Source of the DNA: an uncultured Lachnospiraceae bacterium
GTDB taxonomy: Bacteria > Bacillota_A > Clostridia > Lachnospirales > Lachnospiraceae
Assembly (NCBI GenBank): GCA_900553635.1
Contig: USDU01000058.1
Span: forward strand, 1-11,860
Reading direction: 5' to 3'
Length of the DNA stretch: 11,860 nt
This document shows, piece after piece, positions 1 through 5,892 of the stretch; position 1 is the first letter of the stretch; each line of letters begins with the position of its first letter. The position numbers and the translations under genes were made by a program. The notes beneath the pieces were generated by a model. The model was not told the origin of the DNA. It made no database searches and saw only the letters and a list, made by a program, of their open reading frames with translations.

Positions 1-45
1 ACGATTCCCATTTACGGAATGCTGGTGGGTGTCGTGTTTGCGTAA
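1..45 (+). CDS. C-terminal tail of an unidentified, probably membrane protein (partial)
   Basis: The first 14 codons read TIPIYGMLVGVVFA and end at TAA (43-45). The run is strongly hydrophobic, as at the end of a transmembrane helix. The 5' part lies outside the window, so the family cannot be named. It is chosen over the other open frames because it ends shortly before two intrinsic terminators (94-130 and 154-180), as expected for the last gene of an upstream operon. Confidence 0.5.
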   Translation, partial: TIPIYGMLVGVVFA

Positions 46-47
46 AA

Positions 48-85
48 TCAGATTTATCTGAGAAATATCTTAGAATATCTCAGAA
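48..85. repeat. Three tandem TATCTNAGAA boxes beside a 14-bp palindrome
   Basis: TATCTGAGAA (55-64), TATCTTAGAA (66-75) and TATCTCAGAA (76-85) differ only at the sixth base. Their starts are 11 and 10 bases apart, so they lie on the same face of the helix. Each core, TCTNAGA, is itself palindromic. The first box overlaps a perfect palindrome, TCAGAT-TT-ATCTGA (48-61). They lie between the upstream stop codon and the first terminator. They could be operator boxes or remnants of a simple repeat, and no regulator is assignable. Confidence 0.55.
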
Positions 86-93
86 ATGGCGGG

Positions 94-130
94 AAAACGC
101 TTCGGCAGTACTTGTCGGAGCGCTTTTTTT
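94..130 (+). terminator. Intrinsic terminator of the upstream gene
   Basis: Bases 98-107 pair with 113-122 around a five-base loop, using two G-U pairs. One A-C mismatch (97/123) is followed by A-T pairs, and the right arm runs into seven T residues (124-130). The position, about 50 bases after the stop codon at 45, fits termination of the upstream operon. Confidence 0.7.
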
Positions 131-140
131 ATGCTATTCT
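112..140 (+). promoter_or_regulatory. Weak candidate promoter for the prmA operon
   Basis: TTGTCG (112-117) and TATTCT (135-140) are 17 bases apart and each matches the sigma-A consensus at four of six positions. This is the best-spaced pair I see ahead of prmA, but it overlaps the right arm of the terminator and both boxes are weak. Transcripts starting here would contain the second hairpin (154-174) and the structured element at 182-284 as a 5' leader. Confidence 0.25.
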
Positions 141-153
141 AATACAGAGTGTG

Positions 154-180
154 GGCACTTGTCGGACGAGTGCCTGTTTT
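154..180 (+). terminator. Second hairpin with T tract, terminator or attenuator-like
   Basis: Bases 154-162 pair with 166-174 (nine pairs, one of them G-U) around a CGG loop, and the arm is followed by TGTTTT. It repeats the ten bases ACTTGTCGGA found in the first hairpin (110-119 and 157-166). It could be a back-up terminator for the upstream gene. If the weak promoter at 112-140 is real, it would instead be an attenuator in the prmA leader. Confidence 0.5.
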
Positions 181-181
181 A

Positions 182-284
182 TTACGCGATCAACGAGTCA
201 AAGTCTGTGCTTGCACGAGACCTTGACGACTGCCGCGATAACGAGTAAAATTCGCGAAGCGTATTTTATCTCGTTGTGACGTAA
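182..284 (+). other. Structured inverted-repeat element in the prmA leader
   Basis: The ends are imperfect inverted repeats: TTACG (182-186) plus CAACGAG (191-197) match CTCGTTG (270-276) plus CGTAA (280-284). Inside are two hairpins. One (197-227) pairs GTCAA with TTGAC and GTCT with AGAC, with a short GTG/CAC tip. The other (240-275) pairs AACGAG with CTCGTT, TAAAAT with ATTTTA and CGC with GCG around a GAA loop. The left end is also a near-direct repeat of an internal segment (185-198 against 234-246), so two AACGAG copies compete for the single CTCGTT. The element ends eight bases before the prmA ribosome binding site. It may be a short repeated, MITE-like element or a cis-acting RNA leader; the sequence alone does not decide. 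Confidence 0.55.
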
Positions 285-305
285 AAGATATGAGAGGTGC
301 ATTTT

Positions 306-1265
306 ATGAAATGGAATAAATACACATTGAAGACCCGGACAGAGGCAGAGGATCTCATCAGCAGTATGATGCAGGATGTGGGAATCGAGGGAATTGAGAT
401 CGAGGATAAGGTTCCCCTGTCCCAGAGAGAAAAGGAGCAGATGTTCGTGGATATTCTGCCGGAGGGACCGGCGGACGACGGCGTGGCCTATATCAGTTTT
501 TATCTGGAGCCGGATGCGGATCAGGAGGAAATGCTGGACAAGGTACGAGAGGGCCTGAAGGAAATCGCGGGCTGGGGCGTGGAGATCGGAGAAGCTACCA
601 TTCAGGCATCCGAGACTGAGGACAAGGACTGGATTAACAACTGGAAAGAGTTCTTCCATCAGTTTTATGTGGATGACATTCTGATCAAGCCCTCCTGGGA
701 AGAGGTAAAGCCGGAGGATCGGGAGAAGCTTCTGATTCAGATTGATCCGGGAACCGCTTTCGGAACCGGTATGCATGAGACGACACAGCTGTGTATCCGG
801 CAGCTCCGCAAGTTCCTGACTCCGGAGACCGAGCTTCTGGATGTGGGAACCGGCAGCGGCATTCTGTCCATTATCAGCCTGAAGCTGGGAGCGAAGCACG
901 CGGTAGGAACCGATCTGGATCCCTGCGCGGTAGAGGCTGTAAGGGAAAATATGGAAGTAAATGGCATCGATCCGGCTTCCTTTGAAATGATGATTGGCAA
1001 TATTATCACAGAGAAAGAGATTCAGGATCGGGTAGGCTATGAATGCTATGATATCGTAGTGGCGAACATTCTGGCAGAGGTACTGGTGCCGCTGACGCCG
1101 GTGATTCTGTCCCAGCTGAAGCCGGGCGGCGTCTACATTACCTCCGGTATTATAGATGACAAGGAAGACCTGGTGGTAGAGACTGTGAAACAATGCGGTC
1201 TGACTGTATTGGAGGTTACCCATCAGGGCGAGTGGGTCAGCGTAACGGCCCGTAAGGAGCAGTAG
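306..1265 (+). CDS. prmA: Ribosomal protein L11 methyltransferase PrmA
   Basis: This class I SAM-dependent methyltransferase trimethylates ribosomal protein L11 in the cytoplasm. The 319-residue product is close to the usual length for Firmicutes. An N-terminal L11-recognition region is followed by the PrmA signature DPGTAFGTGMHETT (residues 147-160), the SAM-binding loop LLDVGTGSG (177-185) and the catalytic-pocket motif NIL (254-256). The ATG at 306 is preferred to the in-frame GTG at 297 because GAGAGG (292-297) then sits eight bases upstream; a start at 297 would overlap that site. The stop codon is one base from rsmE, a pair also adjacent in B. subtilis (yqeT-yqeU). The leader carries the structured element at 182-284, which may influence expression. 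Confidence 0.97.
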   Translation: MKWNKYTLKTRTEAEDLISSMMQDVGIEGIEIEDKVPLSQREKEQMFVDILPEGPADDGVAYISFYLEPDADQEEMLDKVREGLKEIAGWGVEIGEATIQASETEDKDWINNWKEFFHQFYVDDILIKPSWEEVKPEDREKLLIQIDPGTAFGTGMHETTQLCIRQLRKFLTPETELLDVGTGSGILSIISLKLGAKHAVGTDLDPCAVEAVRENMEVNGIDPASFEMMIGNIITEKEIQDRVGYECYDIVVANILAEVLVPLTPVILSQLKPGGVYITSGIIDDKEDLVVETVKQCGLTVLEVTHQGEWVSVTARKEQ

Positions 1266-1266
1266 G

Positions 1267-2004
1267 ATGCATCGTTTTTTTGCGGAACCCGGTAATATCG
1301 GGGAAAAGGAAATCGTAATCACCGGCGCGGATGTGAATCATATCCGGAATGTCCTTCGTATGCGGACAGATGAAGAGGTGCTGATCGCCGACGGCCAAGG
1401 CGCGGAGTACCGCTGTAAGCTTATCGAACTTGGTGAAAATGAGGTGCGCGTCCAGATTCTCTGGAAGCTTGACGGCAATGCGGAGCTTGCTTCAGCCGTT
1501 ACCCTGTTTCAGGGGCTTCCGAAAAGCGATAAGATGGATCTCATCGTCCAGAAATGCGTGGAGCTGGGAGTGGACCGGATTGTTCCGGTATCCACGAAGC
1601 GTGCTGTGGTGAAGCTGGACGCAAAAAAGGAGCAGACACGGCTGAAGCGCTGGAATACCATCTCAGAGAGCGCAGCCAAGCAGTCCGGCCGGGGCGTGAT
1701 CCCCGAGGTCAGCGGCGTCATGTCCTTCGGGAAGGCCCTGGAGGAGGCGAAGAAGCTGGACGTGCTTCTGATTCCTTATGAGCGGGCTGAACATATGGCT
1801 GAAACCAGGCGGGTCATGGGTGAAATCAGACCCGGCCAGTCCGTAGGTATTTTCATCGGCCCGGAGGGCGGCTTTGAAGAAAGCGAAGTAGAGGAAGCAG
1901 TGGCAGCAGGCGCGAAGGCTATTACACTGGGAAAGCGGATTCTGCGGACCGAGACAGCAGGGTTGGCAGTGATGGCTATGTTGGGATATCTGCTGGAGGA
2001 GTAA
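1267..2004 (+). CDS. rsmE: 16S rRNA (uracil1498-N3)-methyltransferase RsmE
   Basis: RsmE is a SPOUT-family enzyme that methylates N3 of U1498 in 16S rRNA, near the decoding site of the 30S subunit. The 245-residue length is typical. The N-terminal PUA-like part begins MHRFF and includes a DVNHIRNVLRM stretch. The SPOUT part has GLPKSDKMD (83-91), the SAM-knot motif IGPEGG (197-202) and LRTETA (226-231). AAGGAG (1254-1259) within the end of prmA gives a seven-base spacer, so translation is probably coupled. The next gene starts four bases after the stop. Nothing in the gene looks degenerate. Confidence 0.97.
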   Translation: MHRFFAEPGNIGEKEIVITGADVNHIRNVLRMRTDEEVLIADGQGAEYRCKLIELGENEVRVQILWKLDGNAELASAVTLFQGLPKSDKMDLIVQKCVELGVDRIVPVSTKRAVVKLDAKKEQTRLKRWNTISESAAKQSGRGVIPEVSGVMSFGKALEEAKKLDVLLIPYERAEHMAETRRVMGEIRPGQSVGIFIGPEGGFEESEVEEAVAAGAKAITLGKRILRTETAGLAVMAMLGYLLEE

Positions 2005-2008
2005 AAAA

Positions 2009-3163
2009 ATGGAAATTTATTTAGATAATTCAGCCACCACCCGCTGCTTCCCGGAAGCAGCGAAGCTGATGTACAAGGTTCTGACCGAGGACTACGGCAA
2101 CCCGTCCTCCTTACATCAGAAGGGCGTGGACGCGGAGAAATATGTCCGCGAGGCGAAAGAAATCATTGCGAAAAATCTGAAGGTGGAGCCCAAGGAGATC
2201 TACTTCACCTCCGGCGGGACAGAGAGCGATAACCTGGCGCTCATGGGCGCGGCCCATGCCAATCAGCGGGCAGGAAAGCACCTGATTACCACCCGGATTG
2301 AGCACCCGGCCATCCTGAATACCATGAAGGAGCTGGAAAAGCAGGGCTTTCAGGTGACGTATCTGCCGGTGGATGAACAGGGCGTGGTGCGCATCGCGGA
2401 TCTGGAAGCGGCTCTGACGGACGAGACCATTCTGGTGTCTGTCATGTACGTAAACAATGAGATTGGCGCGGTACAGCCCATCGAGGAGATAGGAAGGCTT
2501 CTGAAAAACCGGGAGAAACCCGTTTTGTTCCATGTGGACGCGGTGCAGGGCTACGGAAAGTTCCGGATTCTGCCGAAAAAGCTGGGTATTGACATGCTGA
2601 GTGTCAGCGGTCATAAGATTCATGGGCCCAAGGGCATGGGAATTCTGTATGTAGACGAGCACGTGAAGATTCATCCGATTCTTTTCGGAGGCGGCCAGCA
2701 GAGAGACTTACGCTCCGGTACGGAAAATGTGCCGGGTATCGCAGGGCTGGGTGAGGCGGTAAAAGAGATTTATACAGATTTCAACGAGAAGATGGAGCGG
2801 TTGTATGGGCTCCGGGAATACTTTGTCGAAGAGATCGAAAAGATAGAGGGAACCACTGTAAACGGACCGAAGGGCAGAGAGGGCGCGCCCCATATTGTCA
2901 GCGTCAGCTTTGCGGGAGTACGAAGCGAGGTGCTGCTTCATTCTCTGGAGGATAAGGGCATTTACGTGTCCTCCGGATCTGCCTGCGCTTCCAATCACCC
3001 GGCGGTCAGCGAGACACTGAAGGCCATTCACGTGAAGAAGGAGCTTCTGGACTCCACGATCCGGTTCAGCTTCAGTGAATTTACGACAAAAGAGGAGCTG
3101 GATTACACACTGGAGGCGCTTCGGGCCCTACTTCCGATGCTGCGCCGGTTTACGAGAAGATAG
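2009..3163 (+). CDS. Class I (NifS/IscS-type) cysteine desulfurase, probably the ThiI sulfur donor
   Basis: This PLP enzyme converts cysteine to alanine and carries the sulfur as a persulfide. It has 384 residues. Visible motifs are the N-terminal NSATT and YGNPSSLH, TSGGTESDNLAL, the cofactor-contacting HVDAVQG, the PLP lysine in SGHKIHGPKG (Lys203), the RSGTENV region and the active-site loop SSGSACAS (Cys326). A long mobile loop of this kind marks class I rather than SufS-type enzymes. The ribosome binding site GGAGG (1995-1999) overlaps the end of rsmE. The gene is followed 13 bases later by a ThiI without a rhodanese domain, which is the arrangement of B. subtilis nifZ-thiI. I therefore infer that it feeds 4-thiouridine synthesis rather than general iron-sulfur assembly; no iscU-like scaffold gene is beside it. 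Confidence 0.93.
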   Translation: MEIYLDNSATTRCFPEAAKLMYKVLTEDYGNPSSLHQKGVDAEKYVREAKEIIAKNLKVEPKEIYFTSGGTESDNLALMGAAHANQRAGKHLITTRIEHPAILNTMKELEKQGFQVTYLPVDEQGVVRIADLEAALTDETILVSVMYVNNEIGAVQPIEEIGRLLKNREKPVLFHVDAVQGYGKFRILPKKLGIDMLSVSGHKIHGPKGMGILYVDEHVKIHPILFGGGQQRDLRSGTENVPGIAGLGEAVKEIYTDFNEKMERLYGLREYFVEEIEKIEGTTVNGPKGREGAPHIVSVSFAGVRSEVLLHSLEDKGIYVSSGSACASNHPAVSETLKAIHVKKELLDSTIRFSFSEFTTKEELDYTLEALRALLPMLRRFTRR

Positions 3164-3176
3164 AAAGGGGAACAAC

Positions 3177-4361
3177 ATGTTTTTTCACGCATTTTTGATT
3201 AAATACGGAGAAATCGGGATCAAGGGAAAGAACCGGTATCTCTTTGAGGACGCGCTGGTAGCGCAGATCCGCCATGCCCTGAAGCATGTGGAGGGCACGT
3301 TTAAAGTAACCAAGGATCAGGGACGTATCTATGTCCACACCGAGGGCGAGTACGATTACGACGACGCAGTGGCAGCCATGCGCCGGGTATTCGGTATCGT
3401 GGGCATCTGCCCGGTGGTGATTCTGGAAGACGAAGGCTTTGAAAAGCTGGGTGACGATGTGGTAGCTTACTTAAAGGCCCGCTACGGAGAGGATTGCGAG
3501 AAAACCTTTAAGGTACAGGCCCGCCGCGCCCGCAAGACTTATCCGAAGGCTTCCATGGAGATGAACGCGGAGCTGGGCGGCCGGATTCTGGACGCGTTTC
3601 CGGGTATGCGCGTGGATGTGCATGAGCCGGAGCTGATGATCCATGTGGAGGTGCGAGAGCACATTTACCTCTATTCCGATATTATCCCGGGTCCGGGCGG
3701 TATGCCCATCGGCACTAATGGAAAATCCATGCTACTTTTATCCGGCGGTATTGACAGCCCGGTGGCAGGCTACATGGTGGCCAAGCGCGGCGTGAAGATT
3801 GACGCGGTATATTTCCATGCGCCGCCCTACACCAGCGAGCGCGCAAAGCAGAAGGTGGTAGATCTGGCGGCGAAGGTGGCCCGCTATACCGGCCCCATTT
3901 ACCTGTATGTGGTAAACTTTACGGAGATTCAGTTATATATCTATGAGAAATGTCCCCACGACGAGCTGACGATTATCATGCGCCGTTATATGATGCGGAT
4001 CGCAGAGCGGATCGCGGAGAAAACAGGGTCTCTCGGCCTGATTACCGGCGAGAGTATCGGCCAGGTAGCCAGCCAGACCGTACACAGCCTGGCAGCCACC
4101 AACGAGGTCTGCACCATGCCGGTATTCCGTCCGCTGATTGCGTACGATAAGGAAGATATCGTAACGATTTCCAAGCAGATCGATACTTATGAGACGTCGA
4201 TTCAGCCCTTTGAGGACTGCTGTACGATATTTGTTGCCAAGCACCCGGTAACCAAGCCAAACATCAATGTGATCAAGCGCTCCGAGCAGAAGCTGATGGA
4301 GCAGATCGACGAGATGGTAGACAAGGCCATCGAGACGGCAGAACTGATTGTGGTAGGGTAA
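3177..4361 (+). CDS. thiI: tRNA 4-thiouridine synthase ThiI (short form without rhodanese domain)
   Basis: ThiI adenylates U8 of tRNA and exchanges oxygen for sulfur to give s4U; in some bacteria it also contributes sulfur to thiamine synthesis. The 394-residue protein has an N-terminal ferredoxin-like segment (FLIKYGEIGIKGKNR), a THUMP RNA-binding region (roughly 60-165) and a PP-loop ATPase domain with SGGIDSP (189-195). It stops where E. coli ThiI (482 residues) continues into a rhodanese domain, so persulfide must come directly from a desulfurase, presumably the gene just upstream. The ATG at 3177 is chosen because GAAAGGGG (3163-3170) sits just before it and the protein then starts as ThiI proteins do; longer in-frame extensions would run into the preceding gene. 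Confidence 0.96.
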   Translation: MFFHAFLIKYGEIGIKGKNRYLFEDALVAQIRHALKHVEGTFKVTKDQGRIYVHTEGEYDYDDAVAAMRRVFGIVGICPVVILEDEGFEKLGDDVVAYLKARYGEDCEKTFKVQARRARKTYPKASMEMNAELGGRILDAFPGMRVDVHEPELMIHVEVREHIYLYSDIIPGPGGMPIGTNGKSMLLLSGGIDSPVAGYMVAKRGVKIDAVYFHAPPYTSERAKQKVVDLAAKVARYTGPIYLYVVNFTEIQLYIYEKCPHDELTIIMRRYMMRIAERIAEKTGSLGLITGESIGQVASQTVHSLAATNEVCTMPVFRPLIAYDKEDIVTISKQIDTYETSIQPFEDCCTIFVAKHPVTKPNINVIKRSEQKLMEQIDEMVDKAIETAELIVVG

Positions 4362-4435
4362 AGGGTATAAAGAAACCATACGAGCCGGCTGGGACAATAT
4401 TGATTATTATCAGGAAAACAAAGGAGATTAACCAC

Positions 4436-4726
4436 ATGGGAGTAAATTCAATTGACGCTGAAGACGATCAGTTCGCATACCGTTATGATACCCAGCTTCT
4501 GATTGAGCGCAGGGATCAGGACCTGGACGAGGATGAAATTTCCGATTACATCACCGAGCATTTTGAGGGCAACAGCCTGATTGCGGCGGGAGACGAGGAT
4601 CTGGTGAAGATTCATTTCCATACCAATGAGCCCTGGAAAATTCTGGAATACTGCAATTCCATAGGAGAAATTTTCGATATTGTGGTGGAGGATATGATCC
4701 GCCAGACTAACGGGCTGCACGGCTAA
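4436..4726 (+). CDS. Free-standing FakA (YloV)-like middle-domain protein
   Basis: This 96-residue protein resembles only the middle part of the fatty acid kinase subunit FakA (DAK2-domain family). It has FAYRYDTQLLIE where FakA proteins have a YxYCTE-type strand, then DLDEDEISDYI, LIAAGDEDLVKIHFHTNEP and an ILEYCNSIGEI stretch. The DAK2 kinase domain that normally precedes this and the C-terminal domain that follows it are both absent, so it cannot be a complete kinase. Of the Cys/His/His set described as a zinc site in S. aureus FakA, the two histidines remain (His60, His62), but the cysteine position appears to be Asp18. The ribosome binding site AAAGGAG precedes the ATG at 4436. It follows thiI by 74 bases. 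It could be a relic or a small partner protein; the domain match is from memory of the family. Confidence 0.7.
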   Translation: MGVNSIDAEDDQFAYRYDTQLLIERRDQDLDEDEISDYITEHFEGNSLIAAGDEDLVKIHFHTNEPWKILEYCNSIGEIFDIVVEDMIRQTNGLHG

Positions 4727-4757
4727 AAGTGGCAATGACAGAAAGAGGGTGTCGCAG

Positions 4758-5027
4758 ATGACCGCAGAAGAAGTAATACAGGAAGCAGCAAAGCTTTGCA
4801 GAAGCTTTCATGCCCAAAGAGTGGTTTTATATGGTTCCAGGGCCAAACATACGGCGCGGGAGAGAAGCGACATTGATATCGCAGTGTCAGGAGTGAAGAA
4901 TTTTGAAATGTTGGCAGAAAAAATAGAGGAGTTGCCGACCCTTTACAGTGTCGATTTGTTAAATCTGGATACCTGTAAAAATCAGCTGCTATTGGAGGAT
5001 ATCAGGCAATATGGACGAGAAATTTAA
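4758..5027 (+). CDS. Minimal nucleotidyltransferase (MNT, MntA-like antitoxin)
   Basis: This is an 89-residue polymerase-beta-type minimal nucleotidyltransferase. The active-site signature is complete: Gly26-Ser27, ten residues, then Asp38-x-Asp40 (GSx10DxD), with a plausible third acidic residue at Asp66 in SVDLL. In type VII toxin-antitoxin systems such an enzyme silences the HEPN toxin by transferring AMP to it. The ATG at 4758 is preferred over the in-frame GTG at 4749 because the GAGG at 4745-4748 would be too close to the latter. The gene overlaps its downstream partner by 17 bases, which implies coupled translation. By eye its codons are more A/T-rich than thiI, consistent with acquisition. 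The HI0073-type members of this family have also been described without proof of toxin-antitoxin activity. Confidence 0.88.
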   Translation: MTAEEVIQEAAKLCRSFHAQRVVLYGSRAKHTARERSDIDIAVSGVKNFEMLAEKIEELPTLYSVDLLNLDTCKNQLLLEDIRQYGREI

Positions 5028-5418
5028 AAGACGGTTCACATCATTTTGTAACTCACTGGATGCGCTGGCGGAGGCAAAACAGAGGGATCTTTCCGATTCT
5101 TTTGTGTTAAGCGGTACCAGCGCCAAATTCAGTATTACCTTTGATTTGGCATGGAAGGTCATGAAGGATATCCTGGTGCAGCACTATGCGATTACCGGTT
5201 TTGTGGCAGGATCGCCGCGAGAGGTGCTTCGGGAGGCTTTCAAGGCGAATCTGATTTCTGATGACGCCTGGATGGAAATGCTGAAGGTGAGAAATGAGCT
5301 GACGCATGATTATGACTGCGAAATTGTGAAGGAACACTGCGGCACGATTGTGGAAACCTATATTGATTTATTTTACGAGTTTGAAGCAGTCGTAAAAAAA
5401 CTGTCGGTTGCGCGATAG
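5011..5418 (+). CDS. HEPN-like nucleotidyltransferase substrate-binding protein (HI0074 family, HepT-like toxin candidate)
   Basis: The 135-residue helical protein matches the HI0074-type partner of minimal nucleotidyltransferases: an FDLAWKVMKD helix, a SPREVLREAFKANLI segment, and RNELTHDYD near residue 94. The latter contains the HEPN nuclease motif Rx4H (Arg94, His99), followed by Tyr101, which gives Rx4HxY, the layout in which the tyrosine is AMP-modified in the studied MntA-HepT pair. The start codon at 5011 lies inside the upstream gene, with GGAGG at 4994-4998. Established knowledge: HEPN proteins with this motif are often RNases, and the paired MNT neutralises them. Inference: this pair acts as a type VII toxin-antitoxin module. 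Toxicity cannot be read from the sequence. Confidence 0.88.
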   Translation: MDEKFKRRFTSFCNSLDALAEAKQRDLSDSFVLSGTSAKFSITFDLAWKVMKDILVQHYAITGFVAGSPREVLREAFKANLISDDAWMEMLKVRNELTHDYDCEIVKEHCGTIVETYIDLFYEFEAVVKKLSVAR

Positions 5419-5442
5419 TTGGTGGAGGCAACTGCCCGTATC

Positions 5443-5451
5443 TGCTATGAT
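5443..5451 (+). promoter_or_regulatory. Extended -10 promoter candidate for the XRE gene
   Basis: TGCTATGAT (5443-5451) is an extended -10 element (TGn before TATGAT). No good -35 box lies at normal spacing, which is usual for extended -10 promoters. Transcription would begin near 5458, leaving a short leader before the AGGAGG at 5472-5477. An inverted repeat, AGTTG (5417-5421) and CAACT (5429-5433), lies just upstream and could be an operator. Confidence 0.4.
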
Positions 5452-5487
5452 TCCGGTATCAAAGACAGAACAGGAGGATTCCATCTT

Positions 5488-5847
5488 ATGCTAATCGGAA
5501 CGATTGTCACTTTCATCAATCTGCTCATTTTCGCGCTGATCGTCAGCGGACTGATTTACCTTTTTATCCTGCTGGTAAAAGCTCTGCGGAAATACCTGAA
5601 AGCGGAGCCCATCCGCAAAGAAAAGGCTGAAACTGCCCGCTCCTTAGGCGAGGTTCTGAAAAGCCACCGCACCGCATGCAAAATGACGCAGGAATTCGTA
5701 GCCGAGGCCCTGGGCGTCAGCCGCCAGGCCGTCTCCAAATGGGAGAGCGGCGCGTCCGATCCCCGCACCGCGAATCTCATCGCCATTGCGAAGCTTTACG
5801 GGGTGTCGGCGGAGGAAATACTGCGGAAAGTAAGGAAAGAAGAATAG
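5488..5847 (+). CDS. Membrane-anchored XRE/Cro-type helix-turn-helix protein
   Basis: The 119-residue protein begins with one hydrophobic helix (about residues 5-30, rich in I, L, V and F). Basic residues follow it (KALRKYLK), placing the rest in the cytoplasm. Residues 50-115 form an XRE domain: LKSHRTACKMTQEFVAEAL, then GVSRQAVSKWESG as the recognition helix, and an LYGVSAEEIL end helix. Such proteins bind DNA while tethered to the membrane; the signal and targets are unknown. The ATG at 5488 has a strong AGGAGG ten bases upstream. An in-frame TTG at 5419 is adjacent to the previous stop and has no ribosome binding site. By eye, its synonymous codons favour C-ending forms more than its neighbours'. 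It follows the MNT/HEPN pair by 69 bases and could regulate that pair or itself. Confidence 0.85.
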   Translation: MLIGTIVTFINLLIFALIVSGLIYLFILLVKALRKYLKAEPIRKEKAETARSLGEVLKSHRTACKMTQEFVAEALGVSRQAVSKWESGASDPRTANLIAIAKLYGVSAEEILRKVRKEE

Positions 5848-5850
5848 ACC

Positions 5851-5879
5851 TTGAAAAATCCTCCGCAACTCTGTATACT
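5851..5879 (+). promoter_or_regulatory. Strong sigma-A-like promoter with no gene downstream on its strand
   Basis: TTGAAA (5851-5856) and TATACT (5874-5879) are separated by exactly 17 bases, close to consensus. Initiation would be expected near 5886. The next structure on this strand is the terminator at 5910-5940, and the next + strand gene is mtaB at 6301. Confidence 0.6.
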
Positions 5880-5892
5880 GAAAGAAGTTGCG
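5864..5892. promoter_or_regulatory. Inverted repeat CGCAACT/AGTTGCG bracketing the -10 box (operator candidate)
   Basis: CGCAACT (5864-5870) and its exact complement AGTTGCG (5886-5892) flank the -10 box and the expected transcription start. A regulator bound here would block the promoter. Related halves, AGTTG and GGCAACT (5417-5433), sit ahead of the XRE gene. The XRE protein is the obvious candidate binder, but this is inference. Confidence 0.4.

Noticed and set aside
3..248. Open frame 3 on the + strand running from the window edge to a stop at 246-248
   Set aside because: It would pass through two terminator hairpins and most of the structured element; composition is not protein-like. 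The short hydrophobic tail ending at 45 is the better explanation.
198..1322. Long open frame on the minus strand opposite prmA (374 codons)
   Set aside because: It lies entirely over the well-supported prmA coding region, has no family motifs and no suitable ribosome binding site; it is a codon-bias shadow.
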